From Methylovirgula sp. 4M-Z18 (GTDB lineage: Bacteria; Pseudomonadota; Alphaproteobacteria; Rhizobiales; Beijerinckiaceae), in NCBI RefSeq assembly GCF_037890675.1, contig NZ_CP149574.1, positions 4,440,874 to 4,504,873 on the forward strand: a stretch of 64,000 nt of DNA, written 5' to 3'. The notes under the pieces were generated by a model. It did not search any database and was not told the origin of the DNA. It saw only the letters and a program-made list of their open reading frames with translations. The position numbers were made by a program, and so were the translations under genes. Below are positions 34,235 to 43,025 of this stretch, one piece after another; within the stretch, counting starts at the first letter, position 1, and every line of letters begins with the position of its first letter.

Positions 34235-35340
34235 GCGACGAGCAACCTGCGGCTGTCGCAACAGCCGAACCGAGCGAGATGGAACGGAGCAATGTCACGA
34301 CGGCCCCTGCGGCAGCGCAGAAACGTCGCCTCTGGCCGCGTCTCATCATCTTCCTCCTCCTGCTTGCCGCGATCATCGCTGGGAGCGTCGATTGGTGGCT
34401 GCAGACGCGGGACTGGGAATCGACCGACGATGCCTTCATCGACGTGCGCGTCACGCAGGTCGCACCGCAAGTGGGAGGCCGCGTGGTGCGCGTGCTGGTC
34501 AACGACAATGAAACGGTGGCGGCCGGACAGGTGCTGGTCGAACTCGATCCCGCCACGTTCCAGGCAAGCCTCGACCAGGCGCTTGCGCAGCAGGCCAGCG
34601 CAGCGGCAAATCTGGTGCAGAGCAAGGCGCAGCGCGCGGTCGATGACGTGAATGCCGCCCAGTCGCTCGCGCAGATCGATGTGGCCCGCGCCAATGCCGC
34701 CGTCGCGGCAATTCAGCTGAAGCGCGATCAGGAGCAAGTGGCGGCCCATGCGATCTCGGCCCAGCAGCTCGATAATTCCACCGCGAACGCCGAGAGTACC
34801 GCCGCGAATCTGACGGCGGCTCAGAAGAAACATGCGGCGGACGAGGCGCTGCTGGCGGTCGCCGACAGCCAGATCGCCGCCGCACAGGCCAATCTCGACA
34901 GCGCCGCGGCCCAGGTCGAACAGGCACGGCTCAACCTCTCCTACACCAAGATTTCAGCGGCGCCTGACGGCCGCGTCGCGCGTCTCAACGTCTCGCCCGG
35001 CAACTATGTGCAAGTCGGGCAAAATCTCATGGCGCTCGTCCCCACGCACGTCTGGGTGACGGCGAATTTCAAAGAGACGCAGCTCGACACGATGCGTGTC
35101 GGCCAGCATGTCGAGATGGCCATCGACGCCTTTCCCGGCAAGACTTTCAACGGTCACGTGGACAGTTTCCAGCCGGGTAGTGGCGCGGCCTTCAGCTTGC
35201 TGCCGCCGGAGAATGCCACCGGCAATTACGTCAAGGTCGTCCAACGGGTCCCGGTTAAGATCATGTTCGACGATGCGCCGGATCCGCAATTGCCCTTGGG
35301 CCCCGGCATGTCGGTCGTGCCGAGCGTGAAAGTGCGGTGA
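34231..35340 (+). CDS. emrA: EmrA/HlyD-type membrane fusion protein
   Basis: The 369-residue periplasmic adaptor has one N-terminal membrane helix (RLIIFLLLLAAIIAGSVDWWL), the biotinyl-lipoyl pieces (FIDVRVTQVAPQVGGRVVRVLVNDNETVAAGQVLVELD), a long coiled-coil hairpin rich in Ala and Gln (about 110-230) and the beta-barrel end (YTKISAAPDGRVARLNVSPGNYV). It links the EmrB pump to an outer membrane channel, which is not encoded here. Coupled to the TetR gene by overlap and to emrB by 6 bp. Confidence 0.93.
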   Translation: MSDEQPAAVATAEPSEMERSNVTTAPAAAQKRRLWPRLIIFLLLLAAIIAGSVDWWLQTRDWESTDDAFIDVRVTQVAPQVGGRVVRVLVNDNETVAAGQVLVELDPATFQASLDQALAQQASAAANLVQSKAQRAVDDVNAAQSLAQIDVARANAAVAAIQLKRDQEQVAAHAISAQQLDNSTANAESTAANLTAAQKKHAADEALLAVADSQIAAAQANLDSAAAQVEQARLNLSYTKISAAPDGRVARLNVSPGNYVQVGQNLMALVPTHVWVTANFKETQLDTMRVGQHVEMAIDAFPGKTFNGHVDSFQPGSGAAFSLLPPENATGNYVKVVQRVPVKIMFDDAPDPQLPLGPGMSVVPSVKVR

Positions 35341-35346
35341 ACGATC

Positions 35347-36942
35347 ATGACCGACGCAGCCGTCCTTGCGATACCGGAGCATCGTTCCGTCAATCCGTGG
35401 ATTGTCGCGCTGACCGTCGGCTGTGCGGCTTTCATGGAAGTTCTCGACATATCGATCGCGAACGTCGCCCTGCAACATATCGCCGGCAATCTTGCGGCGA
35501 GCCAAAGCGAATCGACTTGGGTGCTGACCTCTTATCTGGCGGCCAACGCCATCGTTCTGCCGATGAGCAGCTGGCTCTCCGCCACGCTAGGCCGCAGACG
35601 GTATTTCCTCGGTTGCATCGTCGGATTCAGCATCACGTCGCTTCTGTGCGGCATCGCGCCGAACTTAGGGCTTTTGACGGTCTTTCGCGCGCTGCAGGGC
35701 GCAGTTGGTGGCGGCTTGCAGCCGAGTGCGCTCGCGATCATCGCGGATGCCTTTCCGCCGAATAAGCGGGGCCAAGCCTTTGCCATGTACGGCATCGCCG
35801 TTGTCGTAGCGCCCGCGATCGGACCGACGCTCGGCGGCTGGATCACCGACAGTTTTTCCTGGCGCTGGGTGTTCTTGCTCAACGTTCCGGTCGGCATCGC
35901 CGTCACGCTGCTCGCGCTGCAAGTTATCTTCGACCCGCTGGATTGGGTCGCGGCCCGCGCGGCGCGGCTTGTCAACGGCGTCCGCTTCGACGTGATCGGC
36001 TTCGCCTTCCTCGCCGTCGGCATGTCGACCTTGCAGGTCGTGCTCGACAAAGGCCAGGAAGACGACTGGTGGGGCTCGAGCTTCATCTTCTGGCTCAGCA
36101 TGATCGCGACGGCGAGCCTCATCGGCTTTGTTGTTTGGGGATTGGTGCGCAAGGATCCGCTGGTTGACTTGCGCCTGCTGCTCAATCGCAATTTTGCGAT
36201 CGGCAATCTCATGATGTTCATGTTGGGCTTCATCCTAAACAGCAGCACGCAATTGGTGCCGCAATTCGTGCAAAGTCTGATGGGCTACACAGCAACCGAC
36301 GCCGGCCTCGTTCTTTCGTGGGGCGGTGTCGTCGCCTTCGTCATGATGCCGGTCGTCGGTAGGACGGTCGGGCTGATCGACACGCGCGTGCTGATCACCT
36401 TCGGCCTCGCCGCGACGTCGCTCGGCACTCTGTATATGACACGTTTCTATCTCGACGCCGACTATTACACATTCGCCTTTGCCCGCGCCTTTCAATCGAT
36501 CGGCCTGCCCTTCCTGTTCATCCCGATCAGTGCGGTCGCCTATGTCGGCGTGCCGCGCGAGAAGAACAACGATGCATCGGGCCTCATCAACATGATGCGC
36601 AATCTTGGCGGCAGCTTCGGCATCTCGCTCACCAACACGATGATCGACCGCATGCAGCAGGTGCATCAGAACACGCTTGTCAGCCACGTCAACCCGTACA
36701 GCGACCTTTACGACAACGCGGTCCAGCCGTTGCAACGCCTGTTCGTCGGACAATCGGGCGACGCGAGCGGATCGCTGCAGCAGGCGCAGGGCTTTCTCTA
36801 CTCGACCTTGCAGGGCCAAGCGGCGCTGTTGTCGTATATCGACACGTTCCGTCTGCTCGGCATCGTCTTCATGGCGCTGATTCCGCTCGTCTTCCTGCTG
36901 CGCAAGGCTTCGCCAAGCGCCGGCGCGCCACCGGCCCATTGA
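35347..36942 (+). CDS. emrB: EmrB/QacA-family MFS drug exporter (DHA2)
   Basis: The 531-residue transporter has 14 membrane segments expected of DHA2. The motif CAAFMEVLDISIANVALQHIAG and the GRRRYF loop (motif A) are clear. With the EmrA-type gene it forms a proton-driven pump for hydrophobic compounds. The substrate is unknown. It ends the operon led by the TetR gene; 141 bp separate it from the tsaE-kinase gene. Confidence 0.93.
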   Translation: MTDAAVLAIPEHRSVNPWIVALTVGCAAFMEVLDISIANVALQHIAGNLAASQSESTWVLTSYLAANAIVLPMSSWLSATLGRRRYFLGCIVGFSITSLLCGIAPNLGLLTVFRALQGAVGGGLQPSALAIIADAFPPNKRGQAFAMYGIAVVVAPAIGPTLGGWITDSFSWRWVFLLNVPVGIAVTLLALQVIFDPLDWVAARAARLVNGVRFDVIGFAFLAVGMSTLQVVLDKGQEDDWWGSSFIFWLSMIATASLIGFVVWGLVRKDPLVDLRLLLNRNFAIGNLMMFMLGFILNSSTQLVPQFVQSLMGYTATDAGLVLSWGGVVAFVMMPVVGRTVGLIDTRVLITFGLAATSLGTLYMTRFYLDADYYTFAFARAFQSIGLPFLFIPISAVAYVGVPREKNNDASGLINMMRNLGGSFGISLTNTMIDRMQQVHQNTLVSHVNPYSDLYDNAVQPLQRLFVGQSGDASGSLQQAQGFLYSTLQGQAALLSYIDTFRLLGIVFMALIPLVFLLRKASPSAGAPPAH

Positions 36943-37083
36943 CTGCGGCGATCCCCGCCGTGTTGGAGACGACGGACAATATATGGTAGAGCCCCTCATC
37001 TCGGTGCACGCGAGATCTGCCATTGTAGCGGCATTAATCTCTTCGTGGGATAAGGCTGCGACGATAGGAACAGGGTGAGGCCT

Positions 37084-38631
37084 ATGTCGTTCGAACCGTC
37101 CGTACAGCAATCGGTTTGGTCTCTCGATCTGCCCAACGAAGCGGCGACGGACGCTTTCGCCGCGGAGATCGCGCATTTCGTGGGCGCCAACGATCTCATC
37201 ACGCTGTCGGGCGATCTCGGCGCGGGAAAGACGACTTTTGCGCGCGCCCTGATCCGTCACCTGGCGGGCGATGCGCAACTTGAAGTGCCGAGCCCGACCT
37301 TCACGCTGATGCAGATCTACGACACGAAAGAATTTCCTATCGTGCATGCCGATCTTTACCGGATCGAGCATCCGAGCGAGCTCGCCGAACTCGGCTGGGA
37401 CGAAGCAGCCGAGGACGCGTTGGTCCTCGTCGAATGGCCGGACCGTGCCGGCGAGATCTTGACCGCCGATCGGCTGAACATCGCCTTCTATCTCGACAGC
37501 GGCCGAAGCGCGGGTTACCGGCATGTGGTGCTCACCGGGATCGGCACATTCGCGCCGATCGTGGCGCGCGCCAAGGCCACCGACGCGCTCCTGGGGGCAA
37601 GCGGCTGGGCCGAGGCGACGCGGAGTTTCATGCTCGGCGATGCGTCGACCCGCGCCTACGAGCGCTTGCGCAAGCCGAACGGCGAACAGGCGATCCTGAT
37701 GATTTCGCCGCCGCGCCCGGTCGGTCCGGCGGTGCGGTTCGGCAAGCCCTACAGCACGGTCGCCAAACTCTCCGACACGATCCATGCCTTCATCGCCGTC
37801 GACATCGGCCTGCGCCAGCTTGGATATTCGGCACCCAAGATCCATGCACAGGACATGGACGGCGGGCTCGCGATTCTGGAGGACCTCGGCAATCAATTCG
37901 TGGTCGATGCCGATGGCCCGGTGCCGGAGCGTTACGGCGCGGCGGTCGCGCTCCTCGCCGATTTGCACAGCAAGGACCTACCCGAGACGCTGCAGCTGCC
38001 CGACGGCGAGGCGTACCATATTCCCGTCTACGATCTCGACGCCATGCTGATCGAGGCGGAGCTTCTGTGCGACTGGTATGCGCCCTACATTGCCGGCGCG
38101 TCGCTCACCTCGGCCGCACGCGGGACTTTTGTGTCCCTGTGGCGCGACTTGCTGACCGAGCTTCTGGAAGCGCCCACAACCTGGACCTTGCGCGATTATC
38201 ATTCGCCCAACCTGCTCTGGCTCAGCGAACGGCAGGGCATCGCTCGGATCGGCCTCATCGATTTTCAGGACTGCGTGCTCGGCCCGCCCGCCTATGATGT
38301 TGCGGCGCTGCTGCAGGATGCGCGGGTGGACGTGCCCGCGCAGCTCGAAATCAGGCTGCTCGGCGACTATGTCCGCCTGCGCCGCCTGGCCGACGCTAAA
38401 TTCGATACGCCAGCTTTCGCCCGCGCCTATGCGATCATGGGCGTGCAACGCGCGACAAAGATTCTGGGCATCTTCGCGCGGCTCGATAAGCGTGACGGCA
38501 AGCCGCAATATTTGGCCCATATCCCACGGATCGAGCGTTATCTGGCCAAGTGCCTGGCACATCCGGCGCTCGAGCCGATCAAGACATGGTACGTGGACAA
38601 TCTGCCGCGCGTCCTCGGCGCAGGCAGTTAG
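37084..38631 (+). CDS. tsaE: TsaE ATPase fused to AmgK-like phosphotransferase
   Basis: The start is the ATG at 37084; a GTG at 37075 is also in frame. Residues 1 to about 155 form TsaE (Walker A SGDLGAGKTTFARAL at 42-56, PSPTFTLMQIY, HADLYRI, LVEWPDR), the ATPase needed for tRNA threonylcarbamoyladenosine. Residues about 175-515 form an aminoglycoside-phosphotransferase-fold kinase with LRDYHSPNLLWL (catalytic Asp and Asn) and IDFQDCVLGPPAYDVAALLQD (metal Asp), resembling N-acetylmuramate kinase AmgK. The same fusion is known in Rhizobiales. The cognate murU nucleotidyltransferase is not next to it. Confidence 0.93.
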   Translation: MSFEPSVQQSVWSLDLPNEAATDAFAAEIAHFVGANDLITLSGDLGAGKTTFARALIRHLAGDAQLEVPSPTFTLMQIYDTKEFPIVHADLYRIEHPSELAELGWDEAAEDALVLVEWPDRAGEILTADRLNIAFYLDSGRSAGYRHVVLTGIGTFAPIVARAKATDALLGASGWAEATRSFMLGDASTRAYERLRKPNGEQAILMISPPRPVGPAVRFGKPYSTVAKLSDTIHAFIAVDIGLRQLGYSAPKIHAQDMDGGLAILEDLGNQFVVDADGPVPERYGAAVALLADLHSKDLPETLQLPDGEAYHIPVYDLDAMLIEAELLCDWYAPYIAGASLTSAARGTFVSLWRDLLTELLEAPTTWTLRDYHSPNLLWLSERQGIARIGLIDFQDCVLGPPAYDVAALLQDARVDVPAQLEIRLLGDYVRLRRLADAKFDTPAFARAYAIMGVQRATKILGIFARLDKRDGKPQYLAHIPRIERYLAKCLAHPALEPIKTWYVDNLPRVLGAGS

Positions 38632-38728
38632 AGCCGTCCTCCCCTCCCCCAAATTACCGGATTTACCTAGCTTACGGCTTGCCGCAGGCGCAATTTTGCT
38701 TGCCCGAACGGCAGCGCTTCACGCTCAA

Positions 38729-38760
38729 AATAACTTGTAAATGATATTTTACAAGTTATT
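38729..38760. promoter_or_regulatory. Perfect palindrome, candidate operator
   Basis: AATAACTTGTAAA and TTTACAAGTTATT are 13 bp arms without mismatch around a 6-base AT centre. It lies 26 bp before the ATG of the monooxygenase-like gene, between tsaE-kinase and that gene. It lacks a T-run of the terminator type. An operator for the neighbouring CGNR regulator is a plausible reading. Confidence 0.65.
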
Positions 38761-38786
38761 CTATGCCATCGACCGAGGAGGGGACG

Positions 38787-39209
38787 ATGGATCAGACGCG
38801 ACGGGAAATGACGGGGCTTTTGGCCGGTCTCGCAGCGGCGGGCTTGGTCTCTGAAGCGATGGCGGCGCAAATGCCCGTGCTCACCGAGCATCCCATGGTG
38901 GCGCGGATCTGGCATGGGCGTACGCCGGCCGCCAAAGCCGACGAGTATCGGCAATATCTGTACGAGGCGGGCGTCAAAAAGATTGCGGCCCTGCCGGGCA
39001 ATCGCGGCGTCCAGATGATGGTGTCGAAGACCGCCGATGAAGGCGAGTTCATGGTGATCTCGTATTGGGACTCGATCGACGCGATCAAAGGTTATGCGGG
39101 CGAGCAATATACCCATGTGCATGACCTGCCGCGGGATCAGGAATTTCTGATCGACAAGGAAACGCTGGTCCGCCACTTCGCCCTAGACGTCAACCTTTGG
39201 CAGAGCTGA
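38787..39209 (+). CDS. Small ABM-like (antibiotic biosynthesis monooxygenase fold) protein with export signal
   Basis: From the ATG at 38787, with a GAGGAGGGG site, the protein has 140 residues. An N-terminal signal-like part (MDQTRREMTGLLAGLAAAG..AMAAQ, possibly Tat) precedes a dimeric ferredoxin-like domain with MVARIWHGRTPAAKADEYRQYL, RGVQMM, GEFMVISYWDSIDAIKGYAG. The fold includes monooxygenases and haem-binding proteins, but no cofactor site can be assigned. It converges with the CGNR gene, overlapping it by 27 bp at the 3' ends. Confidence 0.75.
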   Translation: MDQTRREMTGLLAGLAAAGLVSEAMAAQMPVLTEHPMVARIWHGRTPAAKADEYRQYLYEAGVKKIAALPGNRGVQMMVSKTADEGEFMVISYWDSIDAIKGYAGEQYTHVHDLPRDQEFLIDKETLVRHFALDVNLWQS

Positions 39210-39836
39210 CGCTGCGCGGCCGCGCAGGCGCTTCTGTTTGGCGCGGTTGCCGCAGACTTCCATTTCGCACCAGCGCCGCTTGTTGCTCTTGCTGACATCG
39301 AGAAACAACCAGCCGCATTGATGGCCGCTGCATTGTTTCAGCCGTGCATGATCGGCTTGGGTGAGGAGCGTCATTGCGGACGCGGCGATGGGCCCGAGCA
39401 CCGCTTCGACCGGCGCGGCATCAATATCCCACGTCCATCCGAAGGCACCATCGTGGGTGGCAAGCTGGCCCTTGGCAAGACAGGCCGCATGTTCATGCGC
39501 CAGCGCGTCCATATCGGCTTGCGTCGGCACCGCGTGTTGGGCAAGCGCTGCATTCAGCCGATAGATCGCGTCGCGCAGATGTAGTGCGCGCCTCAAAAGC
39601 GCTTGTGCCACAGCACTTTCGCGCACGACGCGCACGCGCAGCTTCGCCGCACGCGCTTCGTCGAGCAACATTGTATGTTGCGCCCATGCGACGATATCGT
39701 CAGCGCCGTGCAGATGCTCCAGATGCCGCTCCGTGCTGCGGCCCGAGGACGTATTGCAAAAGTCGAGCGCCAGAACGCCGCCCACCAGTGGCAGCGATCC
39801 GGCACGCGATTCAGACGATGGCGGTGGCTTGCGCAT
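39183..39836 (-). CDS. CGNR zinc-finger/ABATE-domain regulator
   Basis: From the ATG at 39836 the protein has 217 residues. The N-terminal ABATE domain (LVGGVLALDFCNTSSGR..) is followed by the C-terminal CGNR zinc finger with CSGHQCGWLFLD, KRRWCEMEVCGNRAKQKR. Such proteins are thought to bind DNA and control stress or detoxification genes. Farther upstream start options exist (39860). Its 3' end overlaps that of the small monooxygenase-like gene. Confidence 0.88.
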   Translation of the reverse strand: MRKPPPSSESRAGSLPLVGGVLALDFCNTSSGRSTERHLEHLHGADDIVAWAQHTMLLDEARAAKLRVRVVRESAVAQALLRRALHLRDAIYRLNAALAQHAVPTQADMDALAHEHAACLAKGQLATHDGAFGWTWDIDAAPVEAVLGPIAASAMTLLTQADHARLKQCSGHQCGWLFLDVSKSNKRRWCEMEVCGNRAKQKRLRGRAASALPKVDV

Positions 39837-39887
39837 GGCCGCCATCGTGACACAAAGCACGACGTGTGAAAACGCCGCTGGTGCGGC

Positions 39888-41087
39888 TTAGACCGCTTTC
39901 AGCGCGTTGCCTAGATCGGCGATCAAATCGTCGACGTCTTCCAGGCCGGCCGACAGGCGCAGCATGCCGTCCGTAATGCCCATTTCGGCGCGCGCCTCAG
40001 GCGCCAAACGCTGATGGGTCGTCGTCGCCGGATGGGTGATGATGCTTTTAGCATCGCCCAGATTGTTGGAGATCTTGATGATCGACAGAGCGTTCGACAG
40101 ACGGAACGCGCCGGCCTTGCTGTCCTTCACTTCAAAGCAAATCATCGTGCCGCCGCCCTTCATCTGGCGTTTCGCCAGTTCATGCTGCGGATGATCGGCA
40201 CGGCCCGGATAGATCACGCGCGTGACTCCAGGCTGTTCGGCGAGAAAATCGGCGATTTTTGCGGCACTTGCCTGTTGCGCGGCGACGCGCACAGGCAAGG
40301 TTTCGAGGCCCTTGAGCATGATCCAGGCGTTGAACGGCGAGATCGACGGACCGGTCTGACGCAGCAAATTATGGACATGCGTTTGAATGAATTCCTCCGA
40401 CGCGAGGATGACGCCGGCAAGAACGCGGCCCTGGCCATCGATGTGCTTGGTCGCGGAATAGACGACGCAATCGGCGCCCAGTTCCAGCGGCCGCTGCAGG
40501 ATGGGCGAGGCAAAGGCATTGTCCACTACCAAGGTGGCGCCGCCGTCATGGGCAATCTTGGCGACGCCGGCGATGTCGTACACATCAAGCGTCGGATTGG
40601 TCGGACTTTCGAGAAAACACGTTTTCGTGTTGGGCCGCATCGCCTTGCGCCATTGGTCGAGATCGTAGCCGTCGACCAACGTGCTCGCCACGCCGAACCG
40701 CGGCAGCAATTCCTCCACCACATAGCGACAGGAGCCGAAGAGCGCCTTTGCCGCGACAACATGGTCGCCCGCCTTCACCTGCCCCAGCAATGCGGCGGTG
40801 ATGCCGGCCATCCCGGTCGCCGTCGCGCGCGCGGATTCTGCGCCTTCCAGCAAGGCGATCCGGTCTTCGAACATCGCCGTCGTCGGGTTGGAAAAGCGCG
40901 AATAGATGAAGCCCGGGTCGGTGCCCTTGAAACGCGCCTCCGCCGCCTCGGCCGTGTCATAGACATAGCCTTGCGTCAGGAACATCGCTTCGGACAATTC
41001 GGCAAATTGGGAACGTCGCGTGCCACCATGGACGAGTTGGGTCGCGGGGCGGAAGGTTTCGGGGCGCAATTTGCCGTGGTCACTCAT
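39888..41087 (-). CDS. metZ: O-succinylhomoserine sulfhydrylase
   Basis: The start is the ATG at 41087, behind GGAGAGAG; the protein has 399 residues. It is a Cys/Met-metabolism PLP enzyme with the PLP-Lys in VVYSATKHIDGQGRVLAG, YSRFSNPT and the SAGLEDVDDLI end. MetZ makes homocysteine from O-succinylhomoserine and sulfide. Being preceded by a SAM-II riboswitch and terminator, its expression should fall when S-adenosylmethionine is high. Confidence 0.95.
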   Translation of the reverse strand: MSDHGKLRPETFRPATQLVHGGTRRSQFAELSEAMFLTQGYVYDTAEAAEARFKGTDPGFIYSRFSNPTTAMFEDRIALLEGAESARATATGMAGITAALLGQVKAGDHVVAAKALFGSCRYVVEELLPRFGVASTLVDGYDLDQWRKAMRPNTKTCFLESPTNPTLDVYDIAGVAKIAHDGGATLVVDNAFASPILQRPLELGADCVVYSATKHIDGQGRVLAGVILASEEFIQTHVHNLLRQTGPSISPFNAWIMLKGLETLPVRVAAQQASAAKIADFLAEQPGVTRVIYPGRADHPQHELAKRQMKGGGTMICFEVKDSKAGAFRLSNALSIIKISNNLGDAKSIITHPATTTHQRLAPEARAEMGITDGMLRLSAGLEDVDDLIADLGNALKAV

Positions 41088-41117
41088 TTTTCTCTCTCCA
41101 AACTGCGCGCGGGCATG

Positions 41118-41149
41118 AAAAAAGCCCGGCGCGAATAGCAGCCAGGCTT
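41118..41149 (-). terminator. Riboswitch-linked intrinsic terminator
   Basis: On the minus strand AGCCTGGC pairs with GCCGGGCT (one G-T type pair) around a loop of about 10 bases and is followed by six T. It lies between the SAM-II aptamer and metZ. Its fit with attenuation by the aptamer is inferred. Confidence 0.8.
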
Positions 41150-41158
41150 CATGCCCGG

Positions 41159-41213
41159 CCTTTTTAGCGCTTTGTTTAACGTGGCGGCAAGCCGACCGGC
41201 TCAAATGACCACG
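41159..41213 (-). ncRNA. SAM-II riboswitch aptamer upstream of metZ
   Basis: The minus strand reads CGTGGTCATTTGAGCCGG, then TCGGCTTGCCGCCACG, then TTAAACAAAGCGCTAAAAAGG. This follows the SAM-II (metA motif) consensus: stem CGTGG/CCACG, conserved ATTTGAGCC, GCTTG, the CACGTTAAA junction and the GCTAAA pseudoknot end. SAM-II is known upstream of metA and metZ in alphaproteobacteria. It should bind S-adenosylmethionine. Confidence 0.93.
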
Positions 41214-41225
41214 ATGAGCGTCATT

Positions 41226-41253
41226 TCTATAGGCAGAACCTCGGTCGCGTCAA
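41226..41253 (-). promoter_or_regulatory. Sigma70-type promoter of the metZ riboswitch transcript
   Basis: On the minus strand a -35 TTGACG (41253-41248) and a -10 TATAGA (41231-41226) are separated by 16 bases. Transcription would begin near 41219, just before the aptamer. Confidence 0.7.
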
Positions 41254-41348
41254 TGCCTTGCCTTGTGATGTCGCTTGTGACGCGATATGGCATCTGGTCT
41301 AATGAAAAGAATGCGGCCAGAGGGCAAGACAAAAGGCAGGCAGGGCAT

Positions 41349-41552
41349 ATGCGGATCCCGTTCATCGTCTTCGGCCTGTTTTTTGCACTTTTGCCGAACT
41401 GGGCCGCAGCGAGCGGATGCAGCACTATTCATGATGACGACATGCGGCACCGTTGCTATGCCAGAGAGGACAAGTCGAGCGGCTGGTGCAACATGATCCA
41501 CGACGACGACGAAAGGCAGCTTTGCTATGCTGAACAGGAAAAGCACCAGTAA
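41349..41552 (+). CDS. Small secreted protein with duplicated Cys/His-Asp motif
   Basis: The 67-residue protein has a signal peptide (MRIPFIVFGLFFALLPNWAAA) and a mature part made almost only of two copies of C-x2-IHDDD-x-R-x2-CYA (residues 24-38 and 47-61). Four Cys (24, 36, 47, 59) suggest disulfides or metal binding; the HDDD cluster suggests cation binding. No known family was recognised. It is a short gene between the metZ promoter and dcd, with ATG at 41349; no strong ribosome site was identified. Confidence 0.65.
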   Translation: MRIPFIVFGLFFALLPNWAAASGCSTIHDDDMRHRCYAREDKSSGWCNMIHDDDERQLCYAEQEKHQ

Positions 41553-41635
41553 ATGCTTGCCATGGGGCTCCTGACCGCAAGATGCTTTGGAGCGCGTTTC
41601 AGGACAATCCAAATATTGACAGGCAAAATCACACG

Positions 41636-42718
41636 ATGATGCAGGGCATTCTTTCCGCCCGCCAAATCGAAGAATTGGCGGAAACCGGGGCAATTATCAA
41701 AGCGCAGGATTTCGCGTCCGACCAGGTGCAACCGGCAAGCCTCGACCTGCGCCTCGGCCGGCGGGCCTGGCGGATGCGCGCGAGCTTCCTACCCGGGCCC
41801 GGCCGGAAGGTCGCCGACTGCCTCGGCTGGCTGGCGCTGCACGAGGTTGATCTCCAGGCCGGCGCGGTGCTTGAGACTGGGACGGTCTATGTGGCCGAAC
41901 TTCTGGAGGGTCTCGCTCTCCCGCCGAGCGTTTCGGCCTCGGCCAATCCGAAAAGTTCGACCGGGCGGATCGACGTCTTTACCCGCGTCATCACCGACCG
42001 GGCCCAGGAATTCGACCAGATCGATGCCGGGTACCGCGGGCCGCTCTTCGCCGAGATTTCGCCGCGCACCTTTCCCGTTCTGGCGCGCACCGGCTCGCGC
42101 CTGTCGCAGATCCGTTTCCGCAACGGCGACGCAAGACTCGACGATGCCGCGCATCGCGCCCTGCATGAGACGGAGACTTTGGTGACGTCCGCCGAGCCGT
42201 CGATCTCGGGGGGCGTCGCCGTGTCGGTCGACCTCTCCGGCTTCGACGGCAACGGTCTGATCGGTTATCGCGCCAAACGCCATACGGGATTGATCGACGT
42301 CGATAAGCGTGCCAGCGCCGATATGCTCGACTTTTGGGAGCCGATCTATGGGCACGGCAACAAATATCTCGTGCTCGATCCGGGCGAATTCTACATTCTC
42401 GCCTCAAAAGAGGCCGTGCGCGTGCCGCCCGATCACGCCGCCGAAATGACACCCTTCGATCCGCTGGTCGGCGAGTTCCGCGTTCACTACGCCGGCTTTT
42501 TCGACCCGGGCTTCGGCGCGGTGGAGGCCGGCGGCGCCGGCGCGCGCGCGGTGCTCGAAGTGCGCTCGCACGACGTGCCGTTCATTCTGGAGGACGGGCA
42601 GATCGTTGGCCGTCTAGTCTATGAGCGCATGTCGGAGCGCCCGCAGCGGCTCTACGGCGATTACACGACGTCAAATTACCAGGCGCAGGGCTTAAAGCTG
42701 TCGAAACACTTCCGGTAG
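41636..42718 (+). CDS. dcd: dCTP deaminase, long form
   Basis: From the ATG at 41636 (or 41639) the protein has about 360 residues, the long alphaproteobacterial form of 2'-deoxycytidine 5'-triphosphate deaminase, about twice the classic length. The N-terminal half shows QVQPASLDLRLGRRAWRM and PKSSTGRIDVFTRVITD, and the C-terminal half repeats the trimeric dUTPase-like fold (FDPGFGAVEAGGAGARAVLEVRSHDVPF). It makes dUTP for dTMP synthesis. It stands alone. Confidence 0.92.
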   Translation: MMQGILSARQIEELAETGAIIKAQDFASDQVQPASLDLRLGRRAWRMRASFLPGPGRKVADCLGWLALHEVDLQAGAVLETGTVYVAELLEGLALPPSVSASANPKSSTGRIDVFTRVITDRAQEFDQIDAGYRGPLFAEISPRTFPVLARTGSRLSQIRFRNGDARLDDAAHRALHETETLVTSAEPSISGGVAVSVDLSGFDGNGLIGYRAKRHTGLIDVDKRASADMLDFWEPIYGHGNKYLVLDPGEFYILASKEAVRVPPDHAAEMTPFDPLVGEFRVHYAGFFDPGFGAVEAGGAGARAVLEVRSHDVPFILEDGQIVGRLVYERMSERPQRLYGDYTTSNYQAQGLKLSKHFR

Positions 42719-43025
42719 CCGCGGCAATCGGAGCACCTAGCTTGGAAAGTCATCCAACCTCGCTCAGCGTCGTTTCATCTCGCTCAAACGCCATTGAAGT
42801 TCGCTCCCCCACGATCAACCTGTTGAGATTCTTGGCGCGCCACCGATCGCTTAGCTGCGTCTCGCGTGCTCAGTTTTCTACCCAGACTCACCCTTTGGGG
42901 GAGCTTCCACGTGACCGACGGCCACAATCCAGGCCTTGATGATCTGTTCATCTCCCCCCCGGGCCCTTGAGCGTGCCGAGCCGCAAAAATTTCGCGGCTT
43001 ATTGTGCGGATGGAGCGTTTCGCCG
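42719..43025. other. Intergenic stretch without a recognised feature
   Basis: These 307 bp between dcd and the thioesterase gene hold only short open frames without ribosome sites or recognisable motifs. No stable hairpin with T-run was seen. The ends of both genes meet here, convergent. Confidence 0.5.

Noticed and set aside
42742-42939. A 65-codon frame after dcd
   Set aside because: No ribosome site, Ser/Arg-rich random composition and no motif.
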